In this document: piece by piece, positions 14,201 to 25,935 of the stretch
Position numbering within the stretch: the stretch's first letter is position 1
Layout of the letters: each line of letters begins with the position of its first letter
From: Saururus chinensis
Taxonomy: Eukaryota > Streptophyta > Magnoliopsida > Piperales > Saururaceae
DNA: 64,000 bases
Assembly (NCBI GenBank): GCA_035235625.1
Contig: CP141146.1
Location: 2,536,501-2,600,500 of the forward strand
Reading direction: 5' to 3'
Made by a program: the position numbers and the translations under genes
The notes under the pieces: generated by a model
Seen by the model: the letters and a program-made list of their open reading frames with translations, nothing else
Database searches by the model: none
What the model was told of the DNA's origin: nothing

Positions 14201-15607
14201 ATGAGTCATGGCATATATCTTTGGGAGTGGGTGATGGAAAGTAGCATGCACCATTGGACTCAAGTATCAGAAAACCAGTTCAATAGTTCAGAAGGTCAAT
14301 TATTTAAATTATCATTGTCCTTAAACTATCTGATCATCAAACCAGAGAAGAATATCAGTGAGTCAGTAACACACAGGAATTAGAGACTGCAGCTAAGATA
14401 AAAGGGCTTTTGTAGTTTCTTCGGTCAGTTAATTTCCACTCAGAATAAAGAAAAGAAGAGCAAAGGTTCTCTGGGTCCTGCACTGCAGGTTGACAACACT
14501 TTCCAGTTCCTCTTGTTGATCATTTCGATCTAATAACTTGCAAACCATTTAAATGTGAAGCTTTTTCCTCTGATGGTTCCTTTGTTAATGGTGGTAAAGT
14601 CTTTAAAGTAGTTCCTTGTGTGGACCTGATAGCAGCTTTTTCATTGTAACTCTTAATTTTTAGCTGTTTCATTAACGCAATCAGATGAGCAATGAGATAA
14701 AATCTGTTTTTTTCATATCTAATTAGCACCGGTACAGGTAATGGTATTCAACAACCGGTATCCACTTAAAACCACAAAGACCTCCCCTTCAGATGAATGA
14801 CTTTCAAGTGAAATTTCGATTTGTGTATCTAATCAAAAAGTTATCCTATGCTTCATTGCAAAAATATGATGCTTGGCCCGCAGTACAACTTACTGAACTA
14901 AAAATATCAAAAGCTTGATAATTGAAAAAATAGAATAGAAGTCATGAAAAAACAAAATTCAACCATGAAGTCACGGAATGTTTATCACAGTAAGGCGACC
15001 CTTAATATGCACACGTGAGAACCTTCCACAAGCATGGAGCTAGGAAACTACAGATGAAAAAGAAGGCCTCACAGGAATACAAAGTGCAAACATTCTTCAG
15101 GGAGTAAAAAAACGGGTATATCTGCTCAAAAACACGTGAAAGAATTGCAAATAATCCTCGCTGCATCTCCTCCCATATCGTGACATCATTACCGCCGTTG
15201 CGTTTTCAGATTGTAGCTTAACGGATTAGCATTCAATCTGGCATTGTTCATATACTTATTTCTGCTAAACAATTGCAATTAGAAACCCTTGAATTTCAGT
15301 CAGCCGTTCTCTCTCCATTGATCTCTCTTCTGAATTGGCCAGTTCTCGCTTTCTACTTCTCCACGAAATTGAACCAACCACCACATCTAATATCGCGAAA
15401 TGCTAATCGGCAAGCTCGACCGGTGGAAGGTGGGCAATAGTAAAATCGAACGAATTAGAGCAAAATGGACAAGAGAGGATAAGAAAACGGAGAGGAGAAG
15501 TGAAAGGGACCTCTCCAGGCGCTGATCTTGAGCGCCTCTTTGCTGAGGCCCCGGACATAGTTGCCCAGGTACTTCTGCAGCAGGTAGGCCACCTGATCTT
15601 CCAACAT
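2279..15607 (-). CDS. VPS13: VPS13-family bridge-like lipid transfer protein, N-terminal third (26 exons; 3' end outside window)
   Basis: VPS13 proteins bridge membranes at contact sites and carry lipids along a hydrophobic groove. The ATG at 15,605-15,607 gives MLEDQVAYLLQKYLGNYVRG, the conserved chorein N-terminus. Exons (5'>3'): 15607-15511, 13122-13019, 12847-12713, 12628-12578, 12435-12341, 12260-12143, 11961-11860, 11766-11578, 11493-11333, 9560-9390, 9116-9024, 8935-8617, 8509-8405, 8308-8213, 8118-8051, 5612-5492, 5426-5223, 5130-4927, 4841-4732, 4438-4342, 4197-4099, 3833-3669, 3571-3497, 3422-2937, 2845-2501, 2410-2279. All junctions are GT-AG and the frame stays open for 3,942 nt (1,314 codons). 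Chorein region about residues 1-110. PH domain about 805-913 (from GWMSVLSWK through RKTWQRRLQ), which points to the PH-containing plant class (At4g17140/At1g48090 type) rather than SHRUBBY. Plant homologues are about 4,200 aa, so two thirds are missing, presumably beyond position 1 after an intron holding the LINE and MULE. Truncation by those elements is the alternative. Confidence 0.9.
5613..8050 (-). other. Large VPS13 intron (2.4 kb)
   Basis: This is the intron between the exon ending RVLKNQTR and the exon beginning FLLNLDIAAPK. I see no coding similarity on either strand. A short GC-richer stretch at about 7,090-7,260 gives only overlapping low-complexity ORFs. No terminal repeats or target duplications were recognised. 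Confidence 0.6.
10530..11010 (-). mobile_element. RTE-type LINE 3' fragment (reverse transcriptase C-terminus)
   Basis: It lies in the 1.8-kb VPS13 intron between 9,561 and 11,332. The minus strand reads EMRMLRWMCG, then (after a frameshift and stops) INALVRRLEG and KRREGDLREL. These match the C-terminal part of plant RTE-like reverse transcriptases, which ends in the 'RMLRWMCG...RLRWFGHVQRRP' region. The element's 3' end reads ATTTGGGGTCGG on the + strand at about 10,549. It is same-sense with the gene, dead and truncated. Confidence 0.75.
13480..13690 (-). mobile_element. RTE/LINE 3'-end-like fragment in VPS13 intron 1
   Basis: The + strand has CTATCTGGGGTCGG at about 13,486 and GGATGCCCTTCCTGACA at about 13,591. 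Both are motifs common in 3' ends of plant RTE-type LINEs, and the first is shared with the fragment at about 10,549. No reverse transcriptase coding remains. It is part of the 2.4-kb first intron (13,123-15,510), in which I recognise nothing else. Confidence 0.4.
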
Positions 15608-16330
15608 CTTCACCCCTCAATCTCCCAACCAATCAACCGACGCCTTCTGAAGGAGCATGCGAAGAAGACGAAGCCAGACTGAGACTGTGGAGACTTTCCG
15701 CCCGAGGAGGCGGTGCCAGGTGAGACGCAGAGCGAGCGAGTGTTCACGATTCCGGCAGTAGATACCACGCATTTTCAGCAGTTGAGCTTAAATGCTTGCT
15801 AACAAAGGCCCTCCAAATGCAACAAATTAGTGGAAAAGCCATCTGGGCAGCTTGTGACCAGATTGCGACAGCGGGCAGGAGGATGTCACTTTTTGTAATT
15901 GAGGTGAAAATTGGAGGGTACTTTAGGAAGAGAGTGAAGTACCTTGCGGTTGGGCCACGCAAGGAGGGAGAGTCTATAGTGGGCATCGCGGGCGGGGGCG
16001 CTGGCGAGACAGCGACACTCGCTGGGCCATGCAGTCACATTCCACCGCCTGCCAGCATGAGTTTGCTCAACCTCAGAAGGTTTGTTGCGGGGTGCGGTCA
16101 CACGTTTCCCAGCTGCTGACCGACTTTGTTAGCGAAGAAACATGATATCTCTATGGCGGTTCATATTTAGGAGTTGTTTGTGCGTAGAATTCTTTTACGG
16201 TAATTTCGTTAGATTCGATGAAATTATCGTTGGATACGTGGAATTAAAATTTCTATCCTTAATTACGGAGTACTTCATAAGGTAATTTTGCCGACTCCGG
16301 CTCCCGATGGAAAAAAGTGAAAGAACGTGG
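15608..16330. other. VPS13 upstream region
   Basis: This is 5' flank of the minus-strand VPS13 gene. The first 120 bases upstream of the ATG are GC-rich and probably hold the 5' UTR. I see no convincing TATA box. A 107-codon + strand ORF (15,796-16,119) lacks recognisable similarity and has shadow ORFs in other frames, so it is not called a gene. Confidence 0.4.
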
Positions 16331-17050
16331 CTATATATATGCCCCTTTTTTTTCAGTGTCCCCCATTGTTCCCCTTATTTCTTAAAATATTTGAGATCCT
16401 CCATTTTTACCTCACTTTTTATTTTTTTACTTTTTTTCTCTCTCTTTCTTCTCTGGCACCGACAAGTCGATGTTAATGCTAATGAGCCGGCATCAACGAT
16501 AGTGACCGGCCACGCAGCCAACAGAGGTCGTGATTGATATGCCACAGCCACGTGCTGGCTGTGAGTGGCCATAGCCACACAGGCTGTGCGCTGGCTGCAG
16601 CCACGCGTTGGTTGCGGCCGCACAGTGGCCACAGCCGCACAGGCCGTACAGTGGCCGTGGCCGCGGCCGCGCAATGGCCACGGCCGCATTGGCCGTGGCC
16701 ATGCGATGGCTGCGGCCGCGACAGCGTGCGGCTGTGCAATGGCCACAGCCGCGCACTGGCCGCCGCCACGGGCTGGCTACGACCTGGTCGCGGCCGCTGC
16801 AGCCGGCCAGATCTGGCCGCAGGAGACACCGGCCAACGGTTAGGCTACTGGCCACGGCCAAATCTGGCCGTGGCCTCAAGTCACTGGCCGCTGATGTCGA
16901 AGTTGCTGGCTGCCGGTGTCGAAGTTGCCGGAAAAAATGGGGGAAGAAGGAAGAAAAAAATGAAGGGAGAAACATGGGGGAAGAAATAGCAAAAATGAGG
17001 GGGAAACAATAGGGGACAAAGCAAAAAAAAACCACTTTTTTACACTTTTT
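16330..17050. repeat. GC-rich GGCC minisatellite-like block with inverted-repeat-like flanks
   Basis: About 16,530-16,880 is built from degenerate copies of a roughly 10-20 bp motif around TGGCCRYRGCCGC, so every frame on both strands is open and rich in Ala, Arg, Trp, Pro or His. The flanks look complementary: CAGTGTCCCCCATTGTTCCCC near 16,355 on the left and GGGGGAAACAATAGGGGAC near 17,000 on the right. Together they suggest a palindromic, possibly foldback-type element of about 700 bp. No target duplication was found, so the boundaries are approximate. Confidence 0.45.
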
Positions 17051-17117
17051 GGGGGACGTTGGGAAAAAATCGGGGTCTAAATAGCATCATTCAAAGTGAA
17101 AACCGACTACAACTTAC

Positions 17118-17660
17118 AACATGGTTCACAGTATTTATGAGATCTTTGTCTCGGGGCTTTAGCTGATACTCGAGACTCAATAAAAATATTTTTATAGTCT
17201 TGGCAGGATTATGTTGAGATAGATATGAGATTGCTGGCCGAGATCTCAATGATTATGATGAGATAGGAAACAAATGAAATATTAATATATAAATAATTTT
17301 TTATTTTATTTAATTAGGTTTAATAATTTCCACATAGTGTATCTTAATAGGTTTTTAAATAAACAATGAATTTGTTCACTCTCATTCTACATAATTTTTA
17401 TATATTATATATTTTACTTATTTTATGTAATTTATATTATATAATAAATATACTATTACTTAATATTAATATATATTTTTGTACATGATAATATATATTT
17501 AGATTGTCAAATACATGTCTTGACAAACTTCTTTTGATTACCTAAACAATTGAGATTGTTTTACCTTATCTCTTCAAGTTGTCATTGAGATCTCATTTCT
17601 TCGGTTCATCGAGACAAGACCGAGATCCAAGACAGCAAACCATTGTTATAACTCATGGTT
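17118..17660. repeat. AT-rich element with inverted-repeat arms (possible MITE)
   Basis: Left arm (about 17,118-17,275) has ACATGGTT, GAGATCTTTGTCTCGG and GAGATCTCAATGA. Right arm (about 17,540-17,660) has the inverted counterparts TCATTGAGATCTCA and CGAGACAAGACCGAGATC and ends near AACCATTG. The centre is very AT-rich. The arms are imperfect and I could not define a target duplication. The remaining bases to 17,840 show nothing recognisable. Confidence 0.35.
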
Positions 17661-17840
17661 TTTGCCTCACACACAATGCCGACCAATTCTCACATAAATA
17701 TATTTTATCTCTTGATTTCTATTAATTTAGAGAGCCTTTAATATTCTCCTTCATTTGAAAAACTTTTTCTAAAAAAATAGAGTCTAAATGCCTTAAAAGT
17801 CACTTATAAGAGAAAATGGATAAATTTTTTGTTTAAAACC

Positions 17841-20800
17841 ATCAATGTAATATCCCTAATTTTCCCGAGTTTCAAAATTTAAATACGTAGAAATTATGGT
17901 GTTTGACCTATTGACATTTTTATTAGAATAACCTTCTCTCTAGATAGAATTTAGGGCTAAAACTAATTCTATTGGAAAGTAGACAGAAAGAGCTTCGAAA
18001 CGCCACTAAGAACGCGCGAATCGGAGTCCGGACGAGGGAGAAATGACCATTTGAAGTTGAACATATCGTGCAGGACCCGTTTACCCGAACTGAACGTGCG
18101 AATTGTCCGTTTAAGTCACTATTTGGGCCCAATCAATTAGCATTCCGAATTTGTGTTTTTAGGGCTCAATTTGGTTGCTAAATTGAAGAGGTTTTAACCC
18201 AAATTTTTATGGGATTAGGGCTCCTAATCCCATGCCTATAAAAGGAGAATTAGGGTTAATAGAAAAGGGGTCTTTTTGCCCGATTGGGGGAGCTTTTGAC
18301 TAAAAGGAAGAAATTTTCCGGTGAGACTCCGGCGAAGCATTGGCAATGGTGGATCGACAACAACTCGACCGTAGAGGTAAAATTTCGATTTGAGAGCGAT
18401 AGAGATGTTTTAATTAATTTTAATAAAAATTATATTGGTTTCTGCAATTACTGTTCACGTAATTGTGTGAACAGTAATTGATTCCCGTCGCCGGAATAGT
18501 AGCGGCTTGACCCGGGACGCGGCGGCCCTTGCTTTGGCCACGGCGACCCTCACTTTGGCCGCAGCAGCCTGGGCTCCGGCGGCTGAGGCAGCGGCGGATT
18601 GCCGCTGCGCAGACTGCCGGATCTCTGCTTGAGAAAAAAAAAAGGGGATCCGTGCGGCGGCTTGGCACAACTCCGGCCGGAGGCGGGTCCTAGCTAGACG
18701 GAATCGCCGGAAGGTGGTGATCCGGTCAGGCCAGGCCCATCGGCCGGCCGTGGCTGCCTGCCGTCGCACTGCCTCCAGCGGATTTTAAAAAAAAAGGAAT
18801 AAAAAGAGGCCGCTTTGTCCCCGGCCAGCCACCGGACGGAGACAAGGCCGAGTCCGTCAAATTCGCCGGGTGACGGCAATCCAACTGGCCTCGGCCTCGC
18901 CCACCGGGATGCCTGGGGGAAAAATGGCACCGCCAGAGGCTGTTCGGCCTCTGGCCGGTCGCGGGGAAGACGACCCTTGCGGGTCGTCTGCTCCCTAGAC
19001 CGGGTCTGGTAACCAAACCCGATCCGGTCCTGTTTAAAAAAAAAACAAAATTTATATTCTCAGAACCGGGTCCGGTTCAGGGGGTTAATTGTGTCAAAAA
19101 AATCCTAAAAAATTATTATTGGACCTAGAGAGGTTTGGGATTATTCTGACCAAGTTTCAGATTGGGGAAAAATCCCAGAGATTGTGAAATAACCTTTTTA
19201 CCCCTGGTAGTTAAGTTATCATGTGAAAATCACTTACCTGATTTAGAGGCTCCGGTTCAAAGGCCTATGAGTTGATCTAAAAAGTGGAAAAATTCTCAAT
19301 GATAGTTTAATGAGTAAACTAATTATAGGCCAAACCACTTAGTGAGGAAAAATCCCAGTGAGTGGATAATTGACCCTTTTGTCCTTAGGGTTTATAGTAA
19401 ACCGTTAAGCAAACCTGGGTCGGTTCAAGGGGTTCATGACCTTGTTACACACCAAGAAAATTAAACAGAGTCCATGAAGGCCAATAGTACCCTTGAGTTG
19501 AATTTTAGACCCATTGGATATCATTAAGGCCTTAAACCAAATGATAGAAATACCCCTATGCAAACCTGCCCGCATTCGCGTGGATGTTGTTAACGGGCCA
19601 AGGTGATATTGAAATCTTTTGAGAGGTTAAAGACTTTCCCAAGTGCTAAGAGGACTGTATCCTATGTTGGATAATAACTCTAATGCCCTTAGGTGCATTA
19701 CGACCAGTTTTATTTATTAAGATAACCCAAGGAGGGTTAGGGCACGAGAGCTCGAATAATTCTTATATCATTAATGAATTTTATTATTGATATTATGATT
19801 TGCTTGGACCTTTGTGGTTCTAATTGTTTATGTTGTTCTTTGTTTCAATTTTTTATATTGATGTTGTGATAGTAATTTATCACTATTTGAAAATTATTGA
19901 AAGAATAATTATTTGGGGTTTGATAGCTTTGGATTGGGTAAGAACACCTAATCAAGATAAAGACTAAAATACCTCGAGAGAGTGCAGGACTAGTTCATAC
20001 AGTGAACAAAGCCTTTGACCTGACGATTTGCCTTAGTTGATGAACTGATGGCATGTCTCGAGTTGTAAACCTTAGTCTAGAAGGGACTAATAGGGTTTGG
20101 GATAGTCATTCGGAATCCTGGCTTATAGATGAGCAAAATAGGGTTCAGAATGGTTTCCTAAGTTTTAGCTCTATTGAGGAGCCGCTAATTTGACCGTGAA
20201 GTTGCACCTCCCCATTGGAGGGAGTTCCTTGTGAGTCGGGCTCACCGCAGATCTATTGAGGATCTTTTAGTGTACACGCAATTAGGGTCGCTAACATCCT
20301 GCTTGGTTGGCGTCTCTGACCACTTACATTCGGTGCAGTTGTGGGTCATGCCCTTCCACTCCGGTCAGGTCCTTATGGGCTAGGTTGGGAGATGGCACTT
20401 CCTGGTGGATTCCAAGGGCCTGGTGGATTCCAGGGTGTTTCTTATCATTTGTCACTTAGGTTGACATCTGATGTGTCTGTTTGTCTTTGGGATTAGACGG
20501 GAATATTAATTATCGAACAATGGTTCGAGAAATAATTAATAACATTGATTGATATTGCTTGTTTAATTAGAACAAGTGGAACAATTAAAGGACTTGCATA
20601 AAATGTAGGTTGCTTGAAAATACTTAAGCATTGCATGGGTGATGCTATGCTTCTTAGTATAGTGTAGTTTTTAGGCAGAACTACGTCTGGATCCGATCTT
20701 GTTGGAAACATTGGAGATGTTGTCTAATGAGTACGTAGGCAACTAACATCGAGTGATGTTGGCCCGATCCGAAAAATACTAATAAAACCTTTTGTCATTT

Positions 20801-21212
20801 GGAAGCTCTTCTCCTAAAGGCGGAGATGCTCCATTGTGGTTGTGGTTGTTGTTTGGTTTGCTTTGTTGTAGATTCTCCAGGCGACGACAAGTCAAACCAA
20901 GGCAGGCAAGCTCAAGAGGTTTCCGCATATTTGAAACTCCGATACGTAAGTGTACCTTAAACGTGAGAGTCAACTTGTTATTTATTTTCAGACGGGTGAC
21001 AGACTTGTACTTAGATGGATGAGGTGGTCTTTATGAATTCTCAGACGTTAAATAATATCATATGATTTGATATTCGTATTTGTGAACCCCAGTTATCATA
21101 ACCTGGATATTTAATTGAATGGTTTGTTTTGTATTTAAAGGAAAAAAAAATTTGCTACCTACCGTTCATGCTATTTAAAAATGCTTTGAAAAATCCGGGT
21201 CGTGACAATCAA
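17841..21212 (+). mobile_element. Solo LTR 1 (Ty3/Gypsy-like, 3.36 kb) with perfect 5-bp TSD
   Basis: The LTR is 17,846-21,207, starting TGTAATATCCC and ending GGGTCGTGACA. It is flanked by the exact 5-bp repeat ATCAA at 17,841-17,845 and 21,208-21,212. With no internal region or second LTR between matching duplications, it is read as a solo LTR left by unequal recombination. A TATA-like CTATAAAAGG at about 18,237 supports plus orientation. A GC-rich segment lies at 18,480-19,030. ORFs inside (for example 20,493-20,711 minus) are not genes. Confidence 0.85.
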
Positions 21213-21484
21213 TTTGGGTAGTTTTTTAGCCAAAAACTGCCCAAAACATTGATAAGGTCATTGATGTGTCAATGGACTCGCTGACAGTAACTTCTGATTG
21301 CACCAAGTCCTAACTTCGAATGGCCCTAACTTCCTCATACAAACTCCGATTAATGCGTTCTCAATGAAGTTACAAATATATTTATGTCTACTTTCTAATG
21401 ACAAAATTTTATATCAAAACTCATCCTATAGAAAATTTATAACCATAATAAGGCATATGCAAGTCATGGTTGCACCTCATGTCT
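21213..21484. repeat. LTR-module remnant between solo LTRs 1 and 2
   Basis: The 270-bp spacer contains the motif TAACTTCCTCATACAAACTC at about 21,329, followed by a TATGTCTACTTTCTAATGAC stretch. This is the same roughly 120-160 bp module found near the ends of LTRs 1 and 2 and in tandem at 24,957-25,320. It is probably part of an older LTR into which the solo LTRs inserted. Confidence 0.5.
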
Positions 21485-24400
21485 TGTCACAACCCAAATT
21501 TTCTAAACCCCTTTTTTTAATAAAGGACACGTGATAAATCACAATAAATTTTTTTCTTTAAATCAAATCAATCGACTAAATATTCAAGTTGTGATAAATG
21601 GGGTTCACAAATACAAATATCAAAACATATGATATTATTACACGTGTCAAAATTTGATAAATAGTAGGTTAACCCTCTAAGTACAAGTATGTCATCTATC
21701 CGAAAATAAACAACTAAGTAAAGTTGGCTTTCTCGTTAGTAATTATAATTACTTACAAAATTTCAGAAGTAAGAAACTAGATCCCACTAGTGCAATATTG
21801 TCCTCAAATGCCCACTGACGTCCTAATCTCATAACGTCCTCATCTAAAGAACCTGCAACTAGATAAGACCAAACAACAACCAAACATCTCCCCACCTTCG
21901 AGGAGTATTTCAAAAGAACAAAAGTATAATTTAATATTTTTTGGATCGGGCCAGCATCACCCGATATTAGTTGCCTACATACTCATCAAACAACATCTCC
22001 AATGTCTCCAACAAGATTGGATCCAGACGTAGTTCTGCCTAGAAACTACAGTATACTAAGAAGCATAGCATCACACGTACAATGCTTAAGTATTTTCAAC
22101 CAACCTACATTTTATGCAAGTCCTTTAATCGTTCCACTTGTTTTAATTAAACAAACAACATCAAATAATATTATTAATTATCTCTCGAACCATTATTCGA
22201 TAATTAATATTCTAGTTTAATCTCAAAGACAAACAGACACATTAGATGTTAACCTAAGTGACAAATGATATACTCACCATAGACTACCCTCAAAGGTAAA
22301 TCCATGATAAAACCCTAGAATCCACCAGGAAGTGTCATCTCCCAACCTAGCCCCTAAGGACCTAACCGAAGTAGAAGGGCGTGACTCACAATTGCACCTC
22401 AACATAAATAGTGAGAGACACCAACTAAGCAAGATGTCAGCGACTTTGACTATGTGTTCACTAAATGATCCTCAATATATCTATAGTGAGCCTAGCTCAC
22501 GCAGAGCTCCCTCTAATGGGGAGGTGCAACTTCACAGTCAAATCAATAGCTTCTTAATAGAGCAAATACTCAAAAAAACCATTATGGACCCTATATTGTT
22601 CATCAACAAGTAAGGATTTTGAATGATTAACCTAAACCCAATTAGTCTCCTTCAGACTAGAGTTAAAACTCAAAATTATCATCAGTTCATTAACTAAGGC
22701 AAATCATCAGGTCAAATGCCTTTTTTACTCTATAAAATAGTCCAAAACCCCTTTGAGGGTATTTTAGTATTTATCTTGATTAGGTATTCTCGCCCAATCC
22801 AAAGCTATCTAACCTCATTGATTAATCTTTCAATAATTTTAAGCTAGTGATAAATTACTATAACAACAATAATAATAAATATCAAAACAATGAACAACAT
22901 AAACAATCAAACCCACACAGGTCCAAGCAGATTTTAATATCAATAACCAAATTCAATAATGATATTAGAAATGTTTGCATTGGATTAGTTGATTAAACTT
23001 TAATGAAAACGGGTCATCATGCACCTAAGGGCATTAAGGTAATTATTCCACAGTAGACATGGTTCTATATGTTCTAAGTAAGTCTTTGACCTCTCAAGAG
23101 GTTCCATTATCAAATTGGCCTATTAATAAAATTCACGTGATTATGGGTCAGTCTGCTCATAGAGGAATTAAGGAATTCCCTGAACCCTAATTTGTTGAAA
23201 TCTAATTTCAAGGGGTACTCATTGACGTTATCGACCTGAGGTAATTTTTTGTCGTTTAATAGGGTCGTAAAACCCTTTAACCGACCCCGGTTCAATTAAT
23301 AATTTTAGCTTAACCCTCGGGGTAAAATAATCAATTATCTATTTACTTAGATTTTTTTCTACCTTGTGGCTTGGTCTAATTTAGGGTATACATGTACCTA
23401 TCAATAGAATTTTTCTTAATTTTTAAACTCACTTATAAGCCCCTGAACCGGAGCCCCTAAATTGGGTAATTAAATATTATTCTACGATTCAAACTCATAA
23501 GGGTAAATTGGTTATTTTAAAGCCTCTAAGATTTTTTCCCATTCTGAAACTTGGTCAAGACACTCAAAAATCTCTATTGGTATTTTCCTAATTTTTTATG
23601 ATAAGAGAAAGGTCCTAAACCGGACTCAGTTCAATACCTTGTCTTTCTTTTTTATGGCCCCTAGGCCCAGCCCACTAGGCCAGTCCAGCGGACCAAGTCT
23701 GCTGCTGGCTTGGCCCCGGGTCCGGACGCGGACCCATCGTCTTCCTCTTCCTGCATGTTTCTGCTGGAGGCAGACAGGGGGGCAACGGTCGTGCAGCGGC
23801 TTCTCCTCTTCCTACATGTTTCTATTGGAGGTAGACAAAGGGGGCAACAGTCGTGCGGCAGCTTCTGGGCCGGCCAGGTGGCGGGACCTTGCCATCCAAA
23901 ATTTCGGTAAAAGGTGGTGACTAGATCAACCATCATCTAGCAGCCCATTCCTCTGGCTCCCATCCCTTCCCCTCTTCCAATGACTGCCAAAGGGAGGAAG
24001 AGGTACATGACGACAGCGGTGGCTGGCCTCCGTCAAGTTTAGTGGCAAATCTCTTTGCCGGAGTGAGTAGGATCAAACGGTGAAACCTTAGCTGGCGGTC
24101 GTCAAGCAATGTGCACAATTTGTCACAGCCAAATCGGTCCGTAAAACTACCAGACAAGAAAAAATGACACAGGGGAATACAGTTTGTGGCGGCAGCTAGC
24201 GGCAAAGGGCATCCAACACAAGAGCAAAGCCAGAATCCTTGGATTCCACTCACCGGGGTTGGTCAGTGTTTGTGAAAACCTGCCCTGGTGATTAATTATC
24301 GGGGACTGGGGGTTTAGCTCAAACAGCACATCTGGCCGGCGGCCGAAAGTTTGCTGGCCAATTGATTTTTATCAACGAATCTACCTATATCTAAATTAAT

Positions 24401-24961
24401 GTTATTTTAATCTTTACTCAAGGATAATTCCGCAAACTTACCTCAAATGCAGATGTTTTCGATCCACCACTGATCTTCAAGTTTGCTCCACTCCGCCACC
24501 GTCACCTGTCGGCTTCCTCTCTCTCCTCCCCTAAGGACCAAAAAGCTCCCTAATTGAGCCTTAAGAAGCCTTATTTATAAACATAGGATTAGAACACTAA
24601 TCCCCCTAAAAGTCATATCAACTAGGCTACTTCAGCCTTTTTTTTAATTAATTTTTGTCCCTTTAATTAATCAGATATGCAAAACAACTTAAACAGCCTA
24701 AATACACGTATAAATTGGGTAAGCGTACCCTGTACGATATGTTTGAGTTTGAACAGTAGTATCTCCCTCATCCAACTCCGATTCGCGCGTTATTGGTGGC
24801 ATTTCGAAGCTCTTTTTGTCTACTTTCTAATCATATTAGTATCAGCCACATATTCTATCTATTGAGTAAGTTATTCTATTAAGAATTTTGATGGGTCAAA
24901 CACCCTATTTTCCACGTGTTTAATTTTTGAAACCTAGGAAAATTTGGGATATTACAGGTCT
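21480..24961 (-). mobile_element. Solo LTR 2, inverted relative to LTR 1 (3.47 kb)
   Basis: On the + strand it starts TGTCACAACCC at 21,485 and ends GGGATATTACA at 24,956. Read on the minus strand it begins TGTAATATCCCAAATTTTCC, close to the LTR 1 start. Flanking 5-mers are TGTCT (21,480-21,484) and GGTCT (24,957-24,961), a target duplication with one mismatch. A short antisense-shared ORF (22,002-22,220 here, 20,493-20,711 minus in LTR 1) shows roughly 80% similarity, so the two LTRs belong to one family. TATA-like TTTATAAATA lies on the minus strand near 24,570. Confidence 0.8.
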
Positions 24962-25385
24962 AAATTTATAGAATCACAATACCTTCATCCAAACTCCGAT
25001 TTATGCATTCTTAGAGGTGTTTCAAAGCTATGTCTATCTAGTTTTTATCCTTAAAGTTTCACTTTGAAATTCAAACCAAATGATAAGTTATTCTGTTGAG
25101 AATCTCGAATATCAAATTCATTATTTTTCACATTTATTCTCAAAACTTCCTTAGTGTTGCATCTATCATAACTTCCTCATCTAAGTTTTGATTTACGCAC
25201 TCTAGGTAGCTCTAAGAGGCTATTTATGTCTATAACTCAATAATAAAGTTTCGTATCCAAACTTCATATATAGAAGAAGTTATTATATTAAAAATACATA
25301 AGGGTCAAACTCATTATCTCCACATGGCCAGGTATAAGGAATTTAGAAAAATATTGGGTGTTATACTTATACTCAATGGTGCATG
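24957..25385. repeat. Tandem copies of the LTR terminal module
   Basis: Two successive copies (about 24,970-25,130 and 25,155-25,320) of a module starting near CTTCATCCAAACTCCGATTT, followed by a 'TATGTCTA...' stretch and ending with 'AAGGGTCAAAC'. A third copy lies just inside the end of LTR 2 (about 24,750-24,905). Probably remnants of an older LTR hosting the nest. Confidence 0.5.
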
Positions 25386-25734
25386 TGATATGTAATGCCC
25401 CAACCCAAGCTAGGGTCCATAAATCTCGAATAAAAAAATTTCTTCCTTAAATAAGAAAATATCATCTGTGTGCGAGAGGTATAACGTTCTTCTACACACC
25501 ATAGAGCTAATGAACTCATGGCGCATAGGTCAGAATAAAACATATATTTATATTTAATTTGGATTGGGCCAATATTGTAGTATCGTTGGTTGCCTACGTA
25601 CGTATTAAATATCATCAATGATGTTATTCCAATATGATCGGATCCGAATGTAATTCTACCTAACGGCTATTACATGCATTAGGCATCACAAAATCATATA
25701 TGTTAAAATATGTATTCATTATATCCAAGTATAT

Positions 25735-25935
25735 TATTTGGAGTCAGACTGAAATCACATAAATCATCGGAGTCAGACGAAAATTTCATAATTTATCGAA
25801 GTCAAAAGAAAATCTCATAAATCATGAGAGTTAGACAGAAATCTCTTAAATCATCGGAGTTAGACAAAACATCTCATAAATCATTGTAGTTAGATAGAAA
25901 ATCTCATAAATCATTGAAGTTAAACGGAAGCTAAC
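25735..25935. repeat. ~31-bp tandem repeat, about 6 copies, in LTR 5
   Basis: Degenerate units around 'ATCATCGGAGTCAGACGAAA' with 'ATCTCATAA' recur about every 31-33 bp. They lie in the first piece of LTR 5 and have no coding meaning. Confidence 0.8.

Noticed and set aside
16375-17035. Several 90-180 codon ORFs on both strands in the GC-rich block
   Set aside because: Open in nearly all frames because of the GGCC repeat composition; low-complexity, no domains.
20493-22220. Pair of conserved ~72-codon ORFs in LTRs 1 and 2
   Set aside because: Similarity reflects shared LTR DNA; no evidence of coding function.
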